Part shown: positions 17,927-25,986 of the stretch, piece after piece | Layout of the letters: every line of letters starts with the position of its first letter | Position numbering within the stretch: the first letter of the stretch is position 1 | Assembly (NCBI RefSeq): GCF_000807675.2 | Contig: NZ_CP019962.1 | Coordinates: forward strand, 4,127,157 to 4,191,156 | DNA length: 64,000 nucleotides | Reading direction: 5' to 3' | Source of the DNA: Eubacterium limosum | Lineage (GTDB): Bacteria; Bacillota; Clostridia; Eubacteriales; Eubacteriaceae | The notes under the pieces: generated by a model | The model's input: the letters and a program-made list of their open reading frames with translations, nothing else | The model's database searches: none | What the model was told of the DNA's origin: nothing | Made by a program: the position numbers and the translations under genes

Positions 17927-18807
17927 GACACCACCGCCTTTTTGCGCGCGAAGATGGATCTGCGCTTACGCTTAAAGCCCTTATCCAGCTTTGGATTCAT
18001 GGCCTCCTCAATGCCATCGCCTAAAAAGTTAAAGGCTGCCACCACCAGAAAAATGGCGATCCCCGGCGCCAGCATCTGGCCGGGGTTGGTGGTCATGACA
18101 TTTTTGGCCTCGTTCAGCATCATGCCCCATTCCGCGGTGGGCGGCTGGACCCCAAGGCCCAGAAAGGAGAGGGCGGATATGTTTAAGATAATGGCCCCGG
18201 TATCCAGCGTTGCCAGTACGGCGATCTCGCCAAAGGCGCCCTTAATCAGATGCTTTCTGATAATATAACCAGTGCTGCACCCTGCCACACGGGCAAACCG
18301 GATGTCATTTTTATCCATAAAGCGGATCACAATGCCCCGGATCATGCGCACATACCAGGCCCACTTGGCAATGATGGTGGCAATGACAATGTTAAAGATG
18401 CCTGCGCCCAGAACCCCCACAATGGCCAGGATCATTACCTCGCTGGGAAAGGACAGCATCACGTCGCAGACACGCATGATCACCTCGTCCACAAGCCCTC
18501 TGAAATAGCCTGCGATCACACCCAGAACCAGCCCGATGCCAATGGTGCAGAGCATGGTGACAATGGATAAAAGGACTGTAATACGGCCGCCGTACAAGAT
18601 ACGCGAGAGGGTATCCCTGCCCAGCTGGTCGGTTCCGAACCAGTGTGCCAGGGACGGCCCCTGAAACTTCATGATGATATTCTGGGCAGTCGGGTCATAG
18701 GGCGCAATGATCGGCGCCAGGACTGCGGCCAGAATAACCAGCAGCAGGAACAGGGCGCTGGCCACAGCCAGCCGGTCGGCCTTAAAGCGTTTGAAAAATC
18801 CGGTCAT
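17923..18807 (-). CDS. nikC: Nickel/peptide ABC transporter permease, NikC-like
   Basis: A 294-residue inner-membrane permease with about six transmembrane helices. The N-terminal OppC-type segment is present (FLLLVILAAVLAPIIAPYDPTAQN), then FGTDQLGRDTLSRILYGGR, and the EAA-like coupling motif RVAGCSTGYIIRKHLIKGAFGEIAV around residue 195. LSFLGLGVQPPTAEWGMML is the usual C-terminal family signature. Together with NikB it forms the translocation path. The gene follows nikB by a single base and overlaps nikD by four. Confidence 0.87.
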   Translation of the reverse strand: MTGFFKRFKADRLAVASALFLLLVILAAVLAPIIAPYDPTAQNIIMKFQGPSLAHWFGTDQLGRDTLSRILYGGRITVLLSIVTMLCTIGIGLVLGVIAGYFRGLVDEVIMRVCDVMLSFPSEVMILAIVGVLGAGIFNIVIATIIAKWAWYVRMIRGIVIRFMDKNDIRFARVAGCSTGYIIRKHLIKGAFGEIAVLATLDTGAIILNISALSFLGLGVQPPTAEWGMMLNEAKNVMTTNPGQMLAPGIAIFLVVAAFNFLGDGIEEAMNPKLDKGFKRKRRSIFARKKAVVS

Positions 18808-18808
18808 G

Positions 18809-19738
18809 TTATACCTCCTGCCGCATTCGCGGGTCCATGAGCGTGGTAATCATATCCACAGCAAAATTGCTGAGGACAAAAAGCACTGCCATGATCAGCA
18901 CATAGGCCTGAATCACCGGGAAGTCCCGGTTGAAAATAGCGGTCACGCAGAGCCTGCCCATGCCCGGCCAGGCAAAAATGTTCTCAATGACCACTGTGCC
19001 CGCGATCAGCTTGGGGATGGACATGCCCAGGGCGTTGAGCGCAGTGTGCAGGGAGTTCCCCAACACATGGCGGGTGATGGTGCCCTGGCTGAGGCCCCGG
19101 GCCCGCAGATAGAGCACATAATTCTCACCCTCATTTTTAATCATATTATTGCGCAGCAGCCTCGCATAGGTGGCGATATACCCAAGCGACAGGGTCACTG
19201 CCGGCATGATGACCGAGCCCGGCGCGGTCATACCGCTGGTGGGCAGCAGTCTCAGCTTAACGGCAAAGAGCCACATGAGCAGGATACCTGCCCAAAAGGC
19301 CGGCATGGCTGTGCCGATAAAGATAACCCCCCGGATCATCCGGTCACCGATGCTGTCTCTGTAAAGCGCGCAGAGCACCCCGGCCCCTACCGAGACCACC
19401 AGTATGATGATCAGGGAGACAAAGGCCAGGTACAGTGTCGGCGGCAGCGCCTTTGCGATCTCGGCGCCCACAGGCTTGTTATTCGCATAGCTGTTGCCAA
19501 AGTCACCCTGAAGGGCATTCCCCACCCAATGGAAATAGCGGGTCAAAAAAGGCTCGTCCAGGCCAAGTTTTTCCCGCATATCCGCAATATTCTGTTCCGT
19601 TGGCACCACCTCATTGACCCGAAGCGCCACCTCGGCAGGGTCACTGGGACTTAAATTAATGAGGATAAACGCAAAGAAGGAGATCCCGATAAGAATCGGG
19701 ATCATCCATAAAATTCTCTTGATAATGTAGTTTTTCAT
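18809..19738 (-). CDS. nikB: Nickel/peptide ABC transporter permease, NikB-like
   Basis: A 309-residue permease with a first helix IKRILWMIPILIGISFFAFILINLSP, and the family's long extracytoplasmic loop (PAEVALRVNEVVPTEQNIADMREKLGLDEP). The EAA-type motif YVLYLRARGLSQGTITRHVLGNS lies near residue 190, and IENIFAWPGMGRLCVTAI near 250. It pairs with NikC. It is separated from nikA by 172 bp rich in hairpins, which is unusual within this otherwise tightly packed operon. Confidence 0.87.
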   Translation of the reverse strand: MKNYIIKRILWMIPILIGISFFAFILINLSPSDPAEVALRVNEVVPTEQNIADMREKLGLDEPFLTRYFHWVGNALQGDFGNSYANNKPVGAEIAKALPPTLYLAFVSLIIILVVSVGAGVLCALYRDSIGDRMIRGVIFIGTAMPAFWAGILLMWLFAVKLRLLPTSGMTAPGSVIMPAVTLSLGYIATYARLLRNNMIKNEGENYVLYLRARGLSQGTITRHVLGNSLHTALNALGMSIPKLIAGTVVIENIFAWPGMGRLCVTAIFNRDFPVIQAYVLIMAVLFVLSNFAVDMITTLMDPRMRQEV

Positions 19739-19800
19739 TGGAAACCTTTTTTAGAATTGTAATCTTGATCCGAAGGGAAATTTTTTTAATTTTCCAAAGG

Positions 19801-19921
19801 AGCACAGATTCTTCAGAAATTTCTTATCCTTTCAGGATATTTCTTCATCATCTGCGTTTGCTTCGTTACCGCTCACCCGCTAACGCTCCCTGTTCGCTGC
19901 CAATTCCTTTTCAGGAATTGG
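19801..19921 (-). repeat. REP-like intercistronic hairpins between nikA and nikB
   Basis: At 19900-19921 a perfect hairpin has CCAATTCCT paired with AGGAATTGG around a four-base loop; the nikA stop codon lies in the loop. A second structure at 19801-19858 nests CAGAT/ATCTG, AGAAAT/ATTTCT and ATCCT/AGGAT stems. Neither is followed by a T-run, so they look like transcript-stabilising or processing hairpins, not full terminators. Confidence 0.65.
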
Positions 19922-21515
19922 ACTCAGCTTCAAAGTACATCTTCTCAAAGGGAATCTCGTACTGAGAATCGTTAAAAGTGACCCCCTTCAGGCCTTTAAT
20001 CCCAACAGCCTTGGTCTTGGAGTAGGAGATGGGCACATAGACGCACTGGTCATTGATGTAGGTCAGGATTTCTTTGTACATACCTGCCCGGGCGTTGTCG
20101 TCCGCCTCGATCATAATCTTAGTGATGGTATCGTCAAGCCACTGCTTCCTCTCAAGACCCGTCTGCGCCTGGTAATCGCCGTGTGCCGGGATTCTCCAGG
20201 AGGAGACATAGGACTGGGGATCGTATGGTGTTCCCCAGGACAGGGAGTACTGAAGATCAAAATCGCCGGACTTCTGGCGGTCCAGGAATGCCTGCTTTTC
20301 TTCTGCCAGGATATTCATCTTAATCCCGACAGCTGCCAGATCAGCCTGGATGGATTCTGCGATGGTTCCCTCCTGGGCATTCTGAGAATTGTAGGAAAAG
20401 GTCACCTCGCATTTTTTGCCGTCCTTCTCACGCACACCGTCTGAGCCCATGATCCAGCCCGCCTCATCCAGAAGCTTTCCGGCTTTATCAGGGTCGTAGG
20501 CATAGGTTTTTAGATCAATGTCACAGTAAGGAACTGTCTTCGCCATCAGAGTATCGGCCTGATCTTCAGAGCCATTTAAGATGCCCTCGATGATGTTCTG
20601 CTTGTTAATGGCCATCTCAAAAGCCTCACGCACCTTCAGATCACTGGTGACCGGCGCCTTGCTGTTCAGCAGAATCGCTCTCGAGGCTACCGGTTCACTG
20701 AGGTAGGTCACATATGCGCCCTCTGATTCCAGCTTTTTAAAGGAATCCAGATCAATCTGGTCGCCGTCAGCGCCGAAAAGCAGATCGACCTCGCCGTTTT
20801 GCAGGGCCAGCAGAATGGTCTGAGGATCGGGCATTACCTTCCAGTTAATCTTGGACACCTTGGCCTTGTCACCCCAGTAGTTATCGTTGCGGGTAAACGT
20901 CGCGTACTGGTTGTCCTCATGCTCTGCGAGGACCCACGGCCCGGTTCCGGCATAACCGCTGACGCCGTCCTTGGTATTCCCATCCACAAAGCATTTGGGG
21001 GAGATGAAACGGAAGGGCCGTGTCAGGCCCAGCTCGACCAGTGTCGGGTAATAGGGGTGGGCCAGCACCAGCTTGAAGGTGTTGTCGTCCACGACCACCG
21101 TATCTGCGATTTCGTTGACCATATCCAGCCAGGCATGGCGCTCCTTGTTGCTGATAATGGCGTCAAAATTCTGTTTGACCGCCTGGGCGTTAAAGGGCTC
21201 GCCGTCCGTAAAGGTCACGCCTTTTCTTAAATGAAAGGTATAGGTAAGCCCGTCATCCGAGATATCCCAGCTTTCTGCCAGGGCAGGCTTTACCTCGCCG
21301 CCTTCATTCTTTGTCAGCCCTTCAAACACCATGTTCTGGGCAGACATTTCTCCCGAGTACAGGTGTGGGTTGATGTCTCTTATATCCTTGGTGCAGGCGT
21401 AGTTGATCTCATCCTTCGCGGACACATCTGTGCCGCCTGTGCTGCCGCAGCCTGCCAGAAGGCCGGTACACATGACTGCTGTCACGAACAGCGCCGCAAT
21501 TTTTTTAAGCTTCAT
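19911..21515 (-). CDS. nikA: Nickel-binding lipoprotein of ABC transporter, NikA-like
   Basis: A 534-residue solute-binding lipoprotein. The signal peptide ends in the lipobox LLAGC (cysteine near residue 23). Similarity to Escherichia coli NikA is strong along the mature part: IRDINPHLY, NKERHAWLDMVNEI, LTRPFRFISP, YAGTGPWVL, NDNYWG, MPDPQT, KVREAFEMAINK and WGTPYDPQSYVSSWRIPAHGDYQAQ. The histidine in the last motif aligns with the E. coli NikA residue that contacts nickel. Known NikA binds nickel as a complex with small organic chelators such as histidine. It is the substrate-defining subunit of this operon and lies downstream of a methyltransferase gene. Confidence 0.87.
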   Translation of the reverse strand: MKLKKIAALFVTAVMCTGLLAGCGSTGGTDVSAKDEINYACTKDIRDINPHLYSGEMSAQNMVFEGLTKNEGGEVKPALAESWDISDDGLTYTFHLRKGVTFTDGEPFNAQAVKQNFDAIISNKERHAWLDMVNEIADTVVVDDNTFKLVLAHPYYPTLVELGLTRPFRFISPKCFVDGNTKDGVSGYAGTGPWVLAEHEDNQYATFTRNDNYWGDKAKVSKINWKVMPDPQTILLALQNGEVDLLFGADGDQIDLDSFKKLESEGAYVTYLSEPVASRAILLNSKAPVTSDLKVREAFEMAINKQNIIEGILNGSEDQADTLMAKTVPYCDIDLKTYAYDPDKAGKLLDEAGWIMGSDGVREKDGKKCEVTFSYNSQNAQEGTIAESIQADLAAVGIKMNILAEEKQAFLDRQKSGDFDLQYSLSWGTPYDPQSYVSSWRIPAHGDYQAQTGLERKQWLDDTITKIMIEADDNARAGMYKEILTYINDQCVYVPISYSKTKAVGIKGLKGVTFNDSQYEIPFEKMYFEAESNS

Positions 21516-21624
21516 TTTCTTCTCCTTATGGGTTTCAGTGTTTTAAACAAACACGCCTCTGCCATTTCACAGACTCTGTAAAACGGTAAAGGCGTATCCA
21601 TAGTGTTTGATATTATGCGCGGCC

Positions 21625-22383
21625 TTATTTGGTCGCTGCGATCATGAACATGGGGGTTGAGGCATAGTTTACCTGTTCCTCGTCATTCCAGACACGGTCT
21701 CCCATATCCTGTTCGATCATGACTTTTTTAAAGCCGATGTTCAGCAGAACCGCCGCGTCCCATTGTGGGCGCATGGTACGGCTCAGCGGTAAATTTCTGG
21801 CAATCTCTTCCATGGCAGTGGTGTCTGTGCATACATAGTGGTCGTTGTAGCCCTGGGCCTGAGAGTTATTGCGGTCCTCAAAGTATTCCCGGCGCTTGTC
21901 CTCATCGTAGAGATGCAGATACCAGTTCGCGTCAAAATTTAACATTCTGCCGCCTGGCGCCAGCACGCGGTGCCACTCCTCATAGGCTTCATCTGGTCTT
22001 TCCAGGTTCCAGGTCAGGTTTCGGGTTACGATCAGATCAAAGGTGTTATCTTCAAAATCCAGCGAGTGGGCGTCCATGCGTCTGAAATCAATGGCGCTTT
22101 TATAAATGCCAGCGTTCTTTTTAGCCTTATACAGCATGGCGTCGGTGTAGTCCACAGCAGTAACATCATAGCCGCAGGAGGCCATGGTGATCGCAAAAAA
22201 TCCCGGACCTGTACCGATGTCCAGCACCTTCAGTTTTCTGCCAATCACATCCGGCTTATAGCTGTTGATCAGCTCTTTCCATACATCCATTTTATAGCTG
22301 TTCAGCTCAGCCTCGTTTACTTCAGAATAGCCGTCTGCCCGGCCTTCCCAATAATTCTCGACTCTCTCTAAAATATTCTCCAT
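21625..22383 (-). CDS. Class I SAM-dependent methyltransferase at the head of the nik operon
   Basis: A 252-residue Rossmann-fold methyltransferase. Motif I VLDIGTGPGFFAITMA is near residue 55, then VTAVDYTDAML, the acidic AdoMet ribose contact, and DLIVTRNLTWNLERPDEAYEEWHRVLAPGG further on. The frame extends to 22527, but the ATG at 22383 with AGGGG nine bases upstream is the better start; the extension reads like untranslated leader. It precedes nikA by 109 bp in the same direction. The substrate is unknown. Co-transcription with nickel uptake suggests that it may methylate a metal chelator or act in a nickel-dependent pathway, which is inference from context. Confidence 0.75.
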   Translation of the reverse strand: MENILERVENYWEGRADGYSEVNEAELNSYKMDVWKELINSYKPDVIGRKLKVLDIGTGPGFFAITMASCGYDVTAVDYTDAMLYKAKKNAGIYKSAIDFRRMDAHSLDFEDNTFDLIVTRNLTWNLERPDEAYEEWHRVLAPGGRMLNFDANWYLHLYDEDKRREYFEDRNNSQAQGYNDHYVCTDTTAMEEIARNLPLSRTMRPQWDAAVLLNIGFKKVMIEQDMGDRVWNDEEQVNYASTPMFMIAATK

Positions 22384-22581
22384 TTTTAACATCCCCTTTT
22401 GATTTTTATCACGCTGCTTGTTCATTACAAAAAATAAAGCCACGAAGAACCAAAGCGGTCTGCAAACCGCAAAATAAGCCTTCATGACTTTGTATATACA
22501 GGTATTAACTTGTGAATATTTTCTCATATTTGACGGTCGTTGTCAATGGATTTTTAGATTTTTACTTTAAAAAAATTGACG

Positions 22582-23082
22582 CTATTTAAGCATTCTTTCC
22601 AGACGGTCCAACGCTTCCAGAAAATCAGACTCGAAGCGCGTATCTTTAAAAAAAGGAACATACCAGCGCACACTCTCGTCGTAGTACTTTTTCCGAAAGG
22701 CCTGGCTCGAATCCGCGGTTGTCCTCAGGTTGTGAATCCTGTCCGCGCACTTTACATCCTTTGCCATGGCGTTGCGGTCGATCCCGCCCAGATAGTCTGC
22801 CATGTCGTAGGGCTTGGGCTTGGTCAGCAGGATCACAGCGTCCAGCACCTCCCTGTCGCTGCGCTTTAAAATCTCATCCTGGGTGGTGTCCGTATCCTCC
22901 AGTAAGTCATGAAAAAGAGCCGTGAGTAACGTATTATCATTATAGCCCCGCTCCTGTAAATAAGCTGCCACCGCCACAGGGTGTGTAATAAAAGGGATAC
23001 CACCCCAGCGCAGCTGGCCCGCGTGTTTATCTGAAGCAAAGTCCAGAGCATCCTTTAAACGTGAATCGGTAATCTGAAACAT
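22582..23082 (-). CDS. HD-domain phosphohydrolase, small alarmone hydrolase/MESH1-like
   Basis: A 166-residue protein equivalent to the HD hydrolase domain of RelA/SpoT: KHAGQLRWGGIPFITHPVAVAAYL supplies the first histidine, LLTALFHDLLEDTDTT the HD pair with the following ED motif, and AKDVKCADRIHNLRTT the downstream aspartate. Stand-alone proteins of this form are known to hydrolyse (p)ppGpp; other nucleotides are possible. The ATG at 23082 is chosen because GGAGG sits seven bases upstream, even though the frame opens earlier. There is no synthetase or TGS/ACT domain. It is a single gene with no obvious partner. Confidence 0.78.
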   Translation of the reverse strand: MFQITDSRLKDALDFASDKHAGQLRWGGIPFITHPVAVAAYLQERGYNDNTLLTALFHDLLEDTDTTQDEILKRSDREVLDAVILLTKPKPYDMADYLGGIDRNAMAKDVKCADRIHNLRTTADSSQAFRKKYYDESVRWYVPFFKDTRFESDFLEALDRLERMLK

Positions 23083-23182
23083 AATGCGCCTCCTTTTTAA
23101 CATTATACCCTCTTTTGCATAAAATTACTATTGCCCGTAAAGCCCTTTCCAATCTAAAAGAGGCAAAGCCATCGCTTTACCC

Positions 23183-23482
23183 CTAATTGTTTTTATTGTT
23201 TAAATGATTGAATTCTGCGATCAGGCTGTTAATGATATGAATCTGATCGTCTGTTAAAAAGTCAAGATTAAAAACGCGCTCATCGGACAAGCCCAGAAGA
23301 AAATCGGTCGAAGTATTTAAAGTCACTGCTATTTTTCGCAGCACATCGACCGACGGATACTTTGCAGAAGTCTCATAGGCCGAAACACTCCCCTTGGTAA
23401 TCCCCAGCTTATCTGCCAGCTGCTGCTGCGTATATCCTTTTTCCTGTCTGAGTTGTCTGAGCTTTGATCCGAAATATACCAT
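23183..23482 (-). CDS. XRE-family transcriptional regulator
   Basis: A 99-residue protein with an N-terminal Cro/CI helix-turn-helix: KLRQLRQEKGYTQQQLADKLGITKGSVSAYETS, followed by KYPSVDVLRKIAVTLNTSTDFLLGLSDE. The C-terminal 30 residues are acidic and helical, possibly a dimerisation tail. The start has GGAG upstream. Its promoter region contains CATCGCGT near 23495 and the complementary ACGCGATG near 23567, a spaced inverted repeat that could be its operator; the second arm lies inside a plus-strand promoter that faces the structured region. Confidence 0.85.
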   Translation of the reverse strand: MVYFGSKLRQLRQEKGYTQQQLADKLGITKGSVSAYETSAKYPSVDVLRKIAVTLNTSTDFLLGLSDERVFNLDFLTDDQIHIINSLIAEFNHLNNKNN

Positions 23483-23556
23483 TTAGTTTTCTCCATCGCG
23501 TTTTTAATAACAATACCATTTGCTTGTATTCTAATAATAAACTAATATACCCTGAG

Positions 23557-23585
23557 TTGACTTTTTACGCGATGAGTGTTATTAT
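23557..23585 (+). promoter_or_regulatory. Plus-strand promoter facing a non-coding structured region
   Basis: -35 TTGACT (23557-23562) and -10 TATTAT (23580-23585) are 17 bp apart. No credible plus-strand protein gene follows before the terminator at 23771. The ACGCGATG arm of a spaced inverted repeat overlaps the spacer, so repression by the divergent XRE regulator is plausible. Confidence 0.6.
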
Positions 23586-23591
23586 TAGTAT

Positions 23592-23806
23592 CATCATTAA
23601 AGATATTATGAAGAAAAATAGTTAATGTCAATCAACAAACAATAAAGTTCACTATCTATGAGGCAGTTCCTTTCTCTGCCCACAGTGAAATCAGGCGGAA
23701 GCACTTCTCTCTTGGTATCCAAAACTGCTCCACACCATTTACTCGCTTCCGCCCAATAAAAAAAATAAAAAGTGCCGGTTGGAAGCCTCCAGCCAGCACT
23801 TTTTTT
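23592..23806 (+). ncRNA. Candidate small RNA with three hairpins and an intrinsic terminator
   Basis: Transcription from the promoter at 23557-23585 would give an RNA of about 210 nt. Hairpin 1 pairs TTCACT (23648-23653) with AGTGAA (23684-23689) and contains an inner GGCAG/CTGCC stem. Hairpin 2 pairs GGCGGAAGC (23694-23702) with GCTTCCGCC (23745-23753) around a loop with TTGG/CCAA. Hairpin 3 is the terminator at 23771-23800, followed by T-rich sequence. I see no reading frame with a ribosome site. It does not match any RNA family I can recognise by eye. Confidence 0.5.
23771..23806. terminator. Strong intrinsic terminator, both directions possible
   Basis: A 13-pair stem (AGTGCCGGTTGGA with CTCCAGCCAGCACT, one mismatch and one wobble) around AGC, flanked by A-rich sequence on the left and seven T on the right. 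It ends the candidate small RNA and could also work on the opposite strand. Confidence 0.8.
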
Positions 23807-23955
23807 ATAAAACACCAAAGCTTTTCTTAAGAATTTTCACTTCATCCCTCACGCCTTCTGCCATTCAGGCCGCACCTTAGTCATTTCTCTTATTCTCTAT
23901 AGTAAATTATCCTGACAGGCTAATCCCTTCCACTCCTCCCAACCTGCATTTCATT

Positions 23956-23982
23956 CACGACCGTACGAAACGGGCGGACGTG
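23956..23982. repeat. 27-bp palindromic repeat, copy 2 (degenerate)
   Basis: Arms CACGACCGTACG and CGGGCGGACGTG flank AAA, with three mismatches. It forms the left end of the composite element at 23956-24481. Confidence 0.8.
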
Positions 23983-24454
23983 ACGAAGTGGAGGCTGCGG
24001 CGCAGCGAAGAACCAGCAATGGATTTTCTGGATGCCCCAAATCGCGGCACTCTTACCTCACAGCTTCGATGGTCTGCGCAACTCTGTACCAAATTGTTTG
24101 GTCATGGGACCATAGGCTCAGTTCGGTAAAGTGCCGCGCTCTGCGGCGGGACAGGTAGAAAATCCATTACTTCCTCAAAGAATTGACAAGCTGATATACA
24201 GCTCTGTTAAACTTGATAAAATTTATATTGCTCTCCTGCTCTTAGGCGCTGCACCACAAAACCACCATTTGCAGAGGAGCCGAAGGATATTCTCCCCCGT
24301 GGCGCGAGCAGGGTACTTTACCGAACTGAGCCTGCGGTCTCATTGAGAAAGAAGGTTGTACATTTTTCGCAGACCGCCGAAGCAGTGAGGTAAGAGTACC
24401 CTGATTGCGTCGCATCACTGGAATATCCTTCGACGGATTTTAGCTCCACTTTTT

Positions 24455-24481
24455 CACGACCGTCCGTTTCAGACGGTCGTG
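24455..24481. repeat. 27-bp palindromic repeat, copy 3, overlapping the histidine kinase stop
   Basis: Arms CACGACCGTCCG and CAGACGGTCGTG flank TTT with one mismatched position. It is the right end of the composite element. The TGA of the histidine kinase at 24469-24471 lies inside it, so the last four residues of that protein are encoded by the repeat. Confidence 0.85.
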
Positions 24482-25986
24482 TTCTCTTTGCCGGGCAGCT
24501 CCAGGGTCACAGTTGTGCCCTGACCTTCCTCGCTTGTGACCGTCAGGCCAATGCCGTGGCGCTCGGCAATCTCTTTGGCGATGGGCAGTCCCAAACCGGT
24601 TCCCTCGGCATTTTCTTCGGACAGGGTTTTATAAAAGCGTTCAAAAATATGCTTCTGGTCCTCCTCGCTGATGCCGCAGCCGTGGTCTGAAATGGTGAGG
24701 ATACTCTCAGACAGGCGCATTTCAATCTGCCCGCCCCCTGGTGAAAATTTGATGGCATTGCTCATGGCAATCATCAGCAGCTGTCTCAGCCGCAGGTAAT
24801 CACCCTGCATAAAGTAAACGCCTGTATCCACCTCAGTGGTAACGGTCAGCTCCTTTTCCTTTGCCATATTCTGGGCGCTCCGCCGCACCTCGCTGATGAT
24901 ATCACAGAGGTTCACACGCTCCAGGTTCAGCCGGAACTGGGCATTCTGGAGCCTGGACAGGTCCAGCAGGTCATTGACCAGCCGTTTAAGGGCCAGGCTT
25001 TCCGCGTACATTTCCTGATGGTAGGCGGCTACCTGGTCCGGGTCTGTCACCACACCGCCGGCCAGAGCCTCTAAGGAGCCGCAGAGCACGGTCACCGGGG
25101 TTTTAAGCTCATGGGAGATATTTGAAAAAAAAGCCCGCTGCATTTTCTGGAACCGCTCATGCTCCTCACTGGAAAGCTTGAGCTGATAGCTCAGGATGTC
25201 CAGCGAACCGGCCAGCTGCCCGATCTCATCCTGGCGCTCAATATGGCTGGCGGCTGTATAGTCGCCCCCGGCCAGCCGCCCGGCCATTACCTGCATTTCT
25301 TTCATGGGTTTTGTGAAGCTGCGGGCCAGCAGCACCGCAAAGCCGATCCCGATCACCAGCGCCACGCACAGGCTGATGGCCAGGGTCCTCAAGCCCTCGT
25401 TGGCTGCGCTTTCAATGCCCTCCACCGGCGAATGGAGCAGCACCACGGCCTGTACATTGCCGGAGCTGTCCCGGACCGGCGCGCCCACTGTCAGCGTCGG
25501 GGTGTTTAACAGGCCCGAGAAGCCCTCGCTCGCAGTGACCTGCCCGCCAAAGGCCTGATCCACAACAGTTTCGGCGTCAGCCGGCAGATCGGCGTAGTTA
25601 TAGGTAGACGCCGGAGCCTGATGGCCTTCGTGGGTGGTGGGGGTTACCAGGTTGTGGTCAGCGTCCACGACCCATACATCTGCCATGGCAATATCATCCA
25701 GAAAACGGATGTAGGCCGCGTAGCCCAGCCCATTACTGCCCCCGCTTCCTGTCCCGCTGCCGCGGTTTCCCTCGCCATGCTTCCCGGCTCCGCTGCCCTC
25801 GGCGGATATAAAGCTGCCAAAGGTATCCGCTATGGCCGCGGCCCGGTCCTCCAGCTGTTTCTGAGTCAGGGTGATATTCTGCTTTTTAAACAGCAGAAAA
25901 AACACCGAGCCTGCCACCAGCGCAAAGGCCAAAAGGGCCAGCGCAAAATAGAGCCCCAGCTTAAAAGCAATGCTACGCTTCCCCAT
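24469..25986 (-). CDS. Sensor histidine kinase with HAMP domain
   Basis: A 505-residue membrane kinase. Transmembrane helix 1 is near residues 10-33 and helix 2 near 200-220, enclosing an extracytoplasmic sensor of about 165 residues with a glycine/serine-rich insert (residues 60-85). A HAMP segment follows, then the H-box FFSNISHELKTPVTVL near 295, N-box AMSNAIKFSPGGG, ISDHGCGIS and GTGLGLPIAKEIAERHG. It should phosphorylate the response regulator encoded just upstream, with which it overlaps by 14 bp. The signal is unknown. Its C-terminal NTTV and stop codon come from a repeat element. Confidence 0.9.
   Translation of the reverse strand: MGKRSIAFKLGLYFALALLAFALVAGSVFFLLFKKQNITLTQKQLEDRAAAIADTFGSFISAEGSGAGKHGEGNRGSGTGSGGSNGLGYAAYIRFLDDIAMADVWVVDADHNLVTPTTHEGHQAPASTYNYADLPADAETVVDQAFGGQVTASEGFSGLLNTPTLTVGAPVRDSSGNVQAVVLLHSPVEGIESAANEGLRTLAISLCVALVIGIGFAVLLARSFTKPMKEMQVMAGRLAGGDYTAASHIERQDEIGQLAGSLDILSYQLKLSSEEHERFQKMQRAFFSNISHELKTPVTVLCGSLEALAGGVVTDPDQVAAYHQEMYAESLALKRLVNDLLDLSRLQNAQFRLNLERVNLCDIISEVRRSAQNMAKEKELTVTTEVDTGVYFMQGDYLRLRQLLMIAMSNAIKFSPGGGQIEMRLSESILTISDHGCGISEEDQKHIFERFYKTLSEENAEGTGLGLPIAKEIAERHGIGLTVTSEEGQGTTVTLELPGKENTTV

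Larger units (their letters stand above)
23956..24481. repeat. Composite inverted structured element with two copies of a folded unit
   Basis: Both ends carry the 27-bp palindrome followed inward by AAGTGGAG, so the element has terminal inverted repeats of about 40 bp. Inside are two units in opposite orientation, 24018-24168 and 24281-24432. Each folds as an outer stem (12 and 11 perfect pairs), a 9-pair stem, a 5-pair TTACC/GGTAA stem, an internal loop, and a third stem of six to seven pairs. The internal loop sides are nearly invariant between units (TCACAGCTTCG or TCACTGCTTCG, and AGGCTCAGTTC in both), while stem sequences differ in compensating ways. The 110 bp between units contain smaller hairpins. 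No protein gene is credible here. Confidence 0.7.

Noticed and set aside
18707-19654. Plus-strand open frame of 315 codons opposite nikB
   Set aside because: Low-complexity His/Gln/Asp-rich translation typical of antisense to a GC-rich membrane protein gene; nikB motifs on the other strand are unambiguous.
22384-22527. N-terminal extension of the methyltransferase with a hydrophobic stretch
   Set aside because: The ribosome site and homologous start are at 22383; the extension contains hairpin-forming leader sequence.
21516-22582. NiCo-type riboswitch or NikR box upstream of the nik operon
   Set aside because: A GCGGT/ACCGC hairpin and a TGTATATACA palindrome are present, but the conserved riboswitch core or NikR half-sites could not be recognised.
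23606-23818. Minus-strand 70-codon frame in the non-coding region
   Set aside because: It starts upstream of and reads through a strong terminator stem and perfect hairpins, has no ribosome site and no family resemblance; the small-RNA reading fits better.
24131-24346. Plus-strand 71-codon frame inside the composite element
   Set aside because: It spans the paired stems of both units, has no ribosome site, and the covariation argues for structure, not coding.
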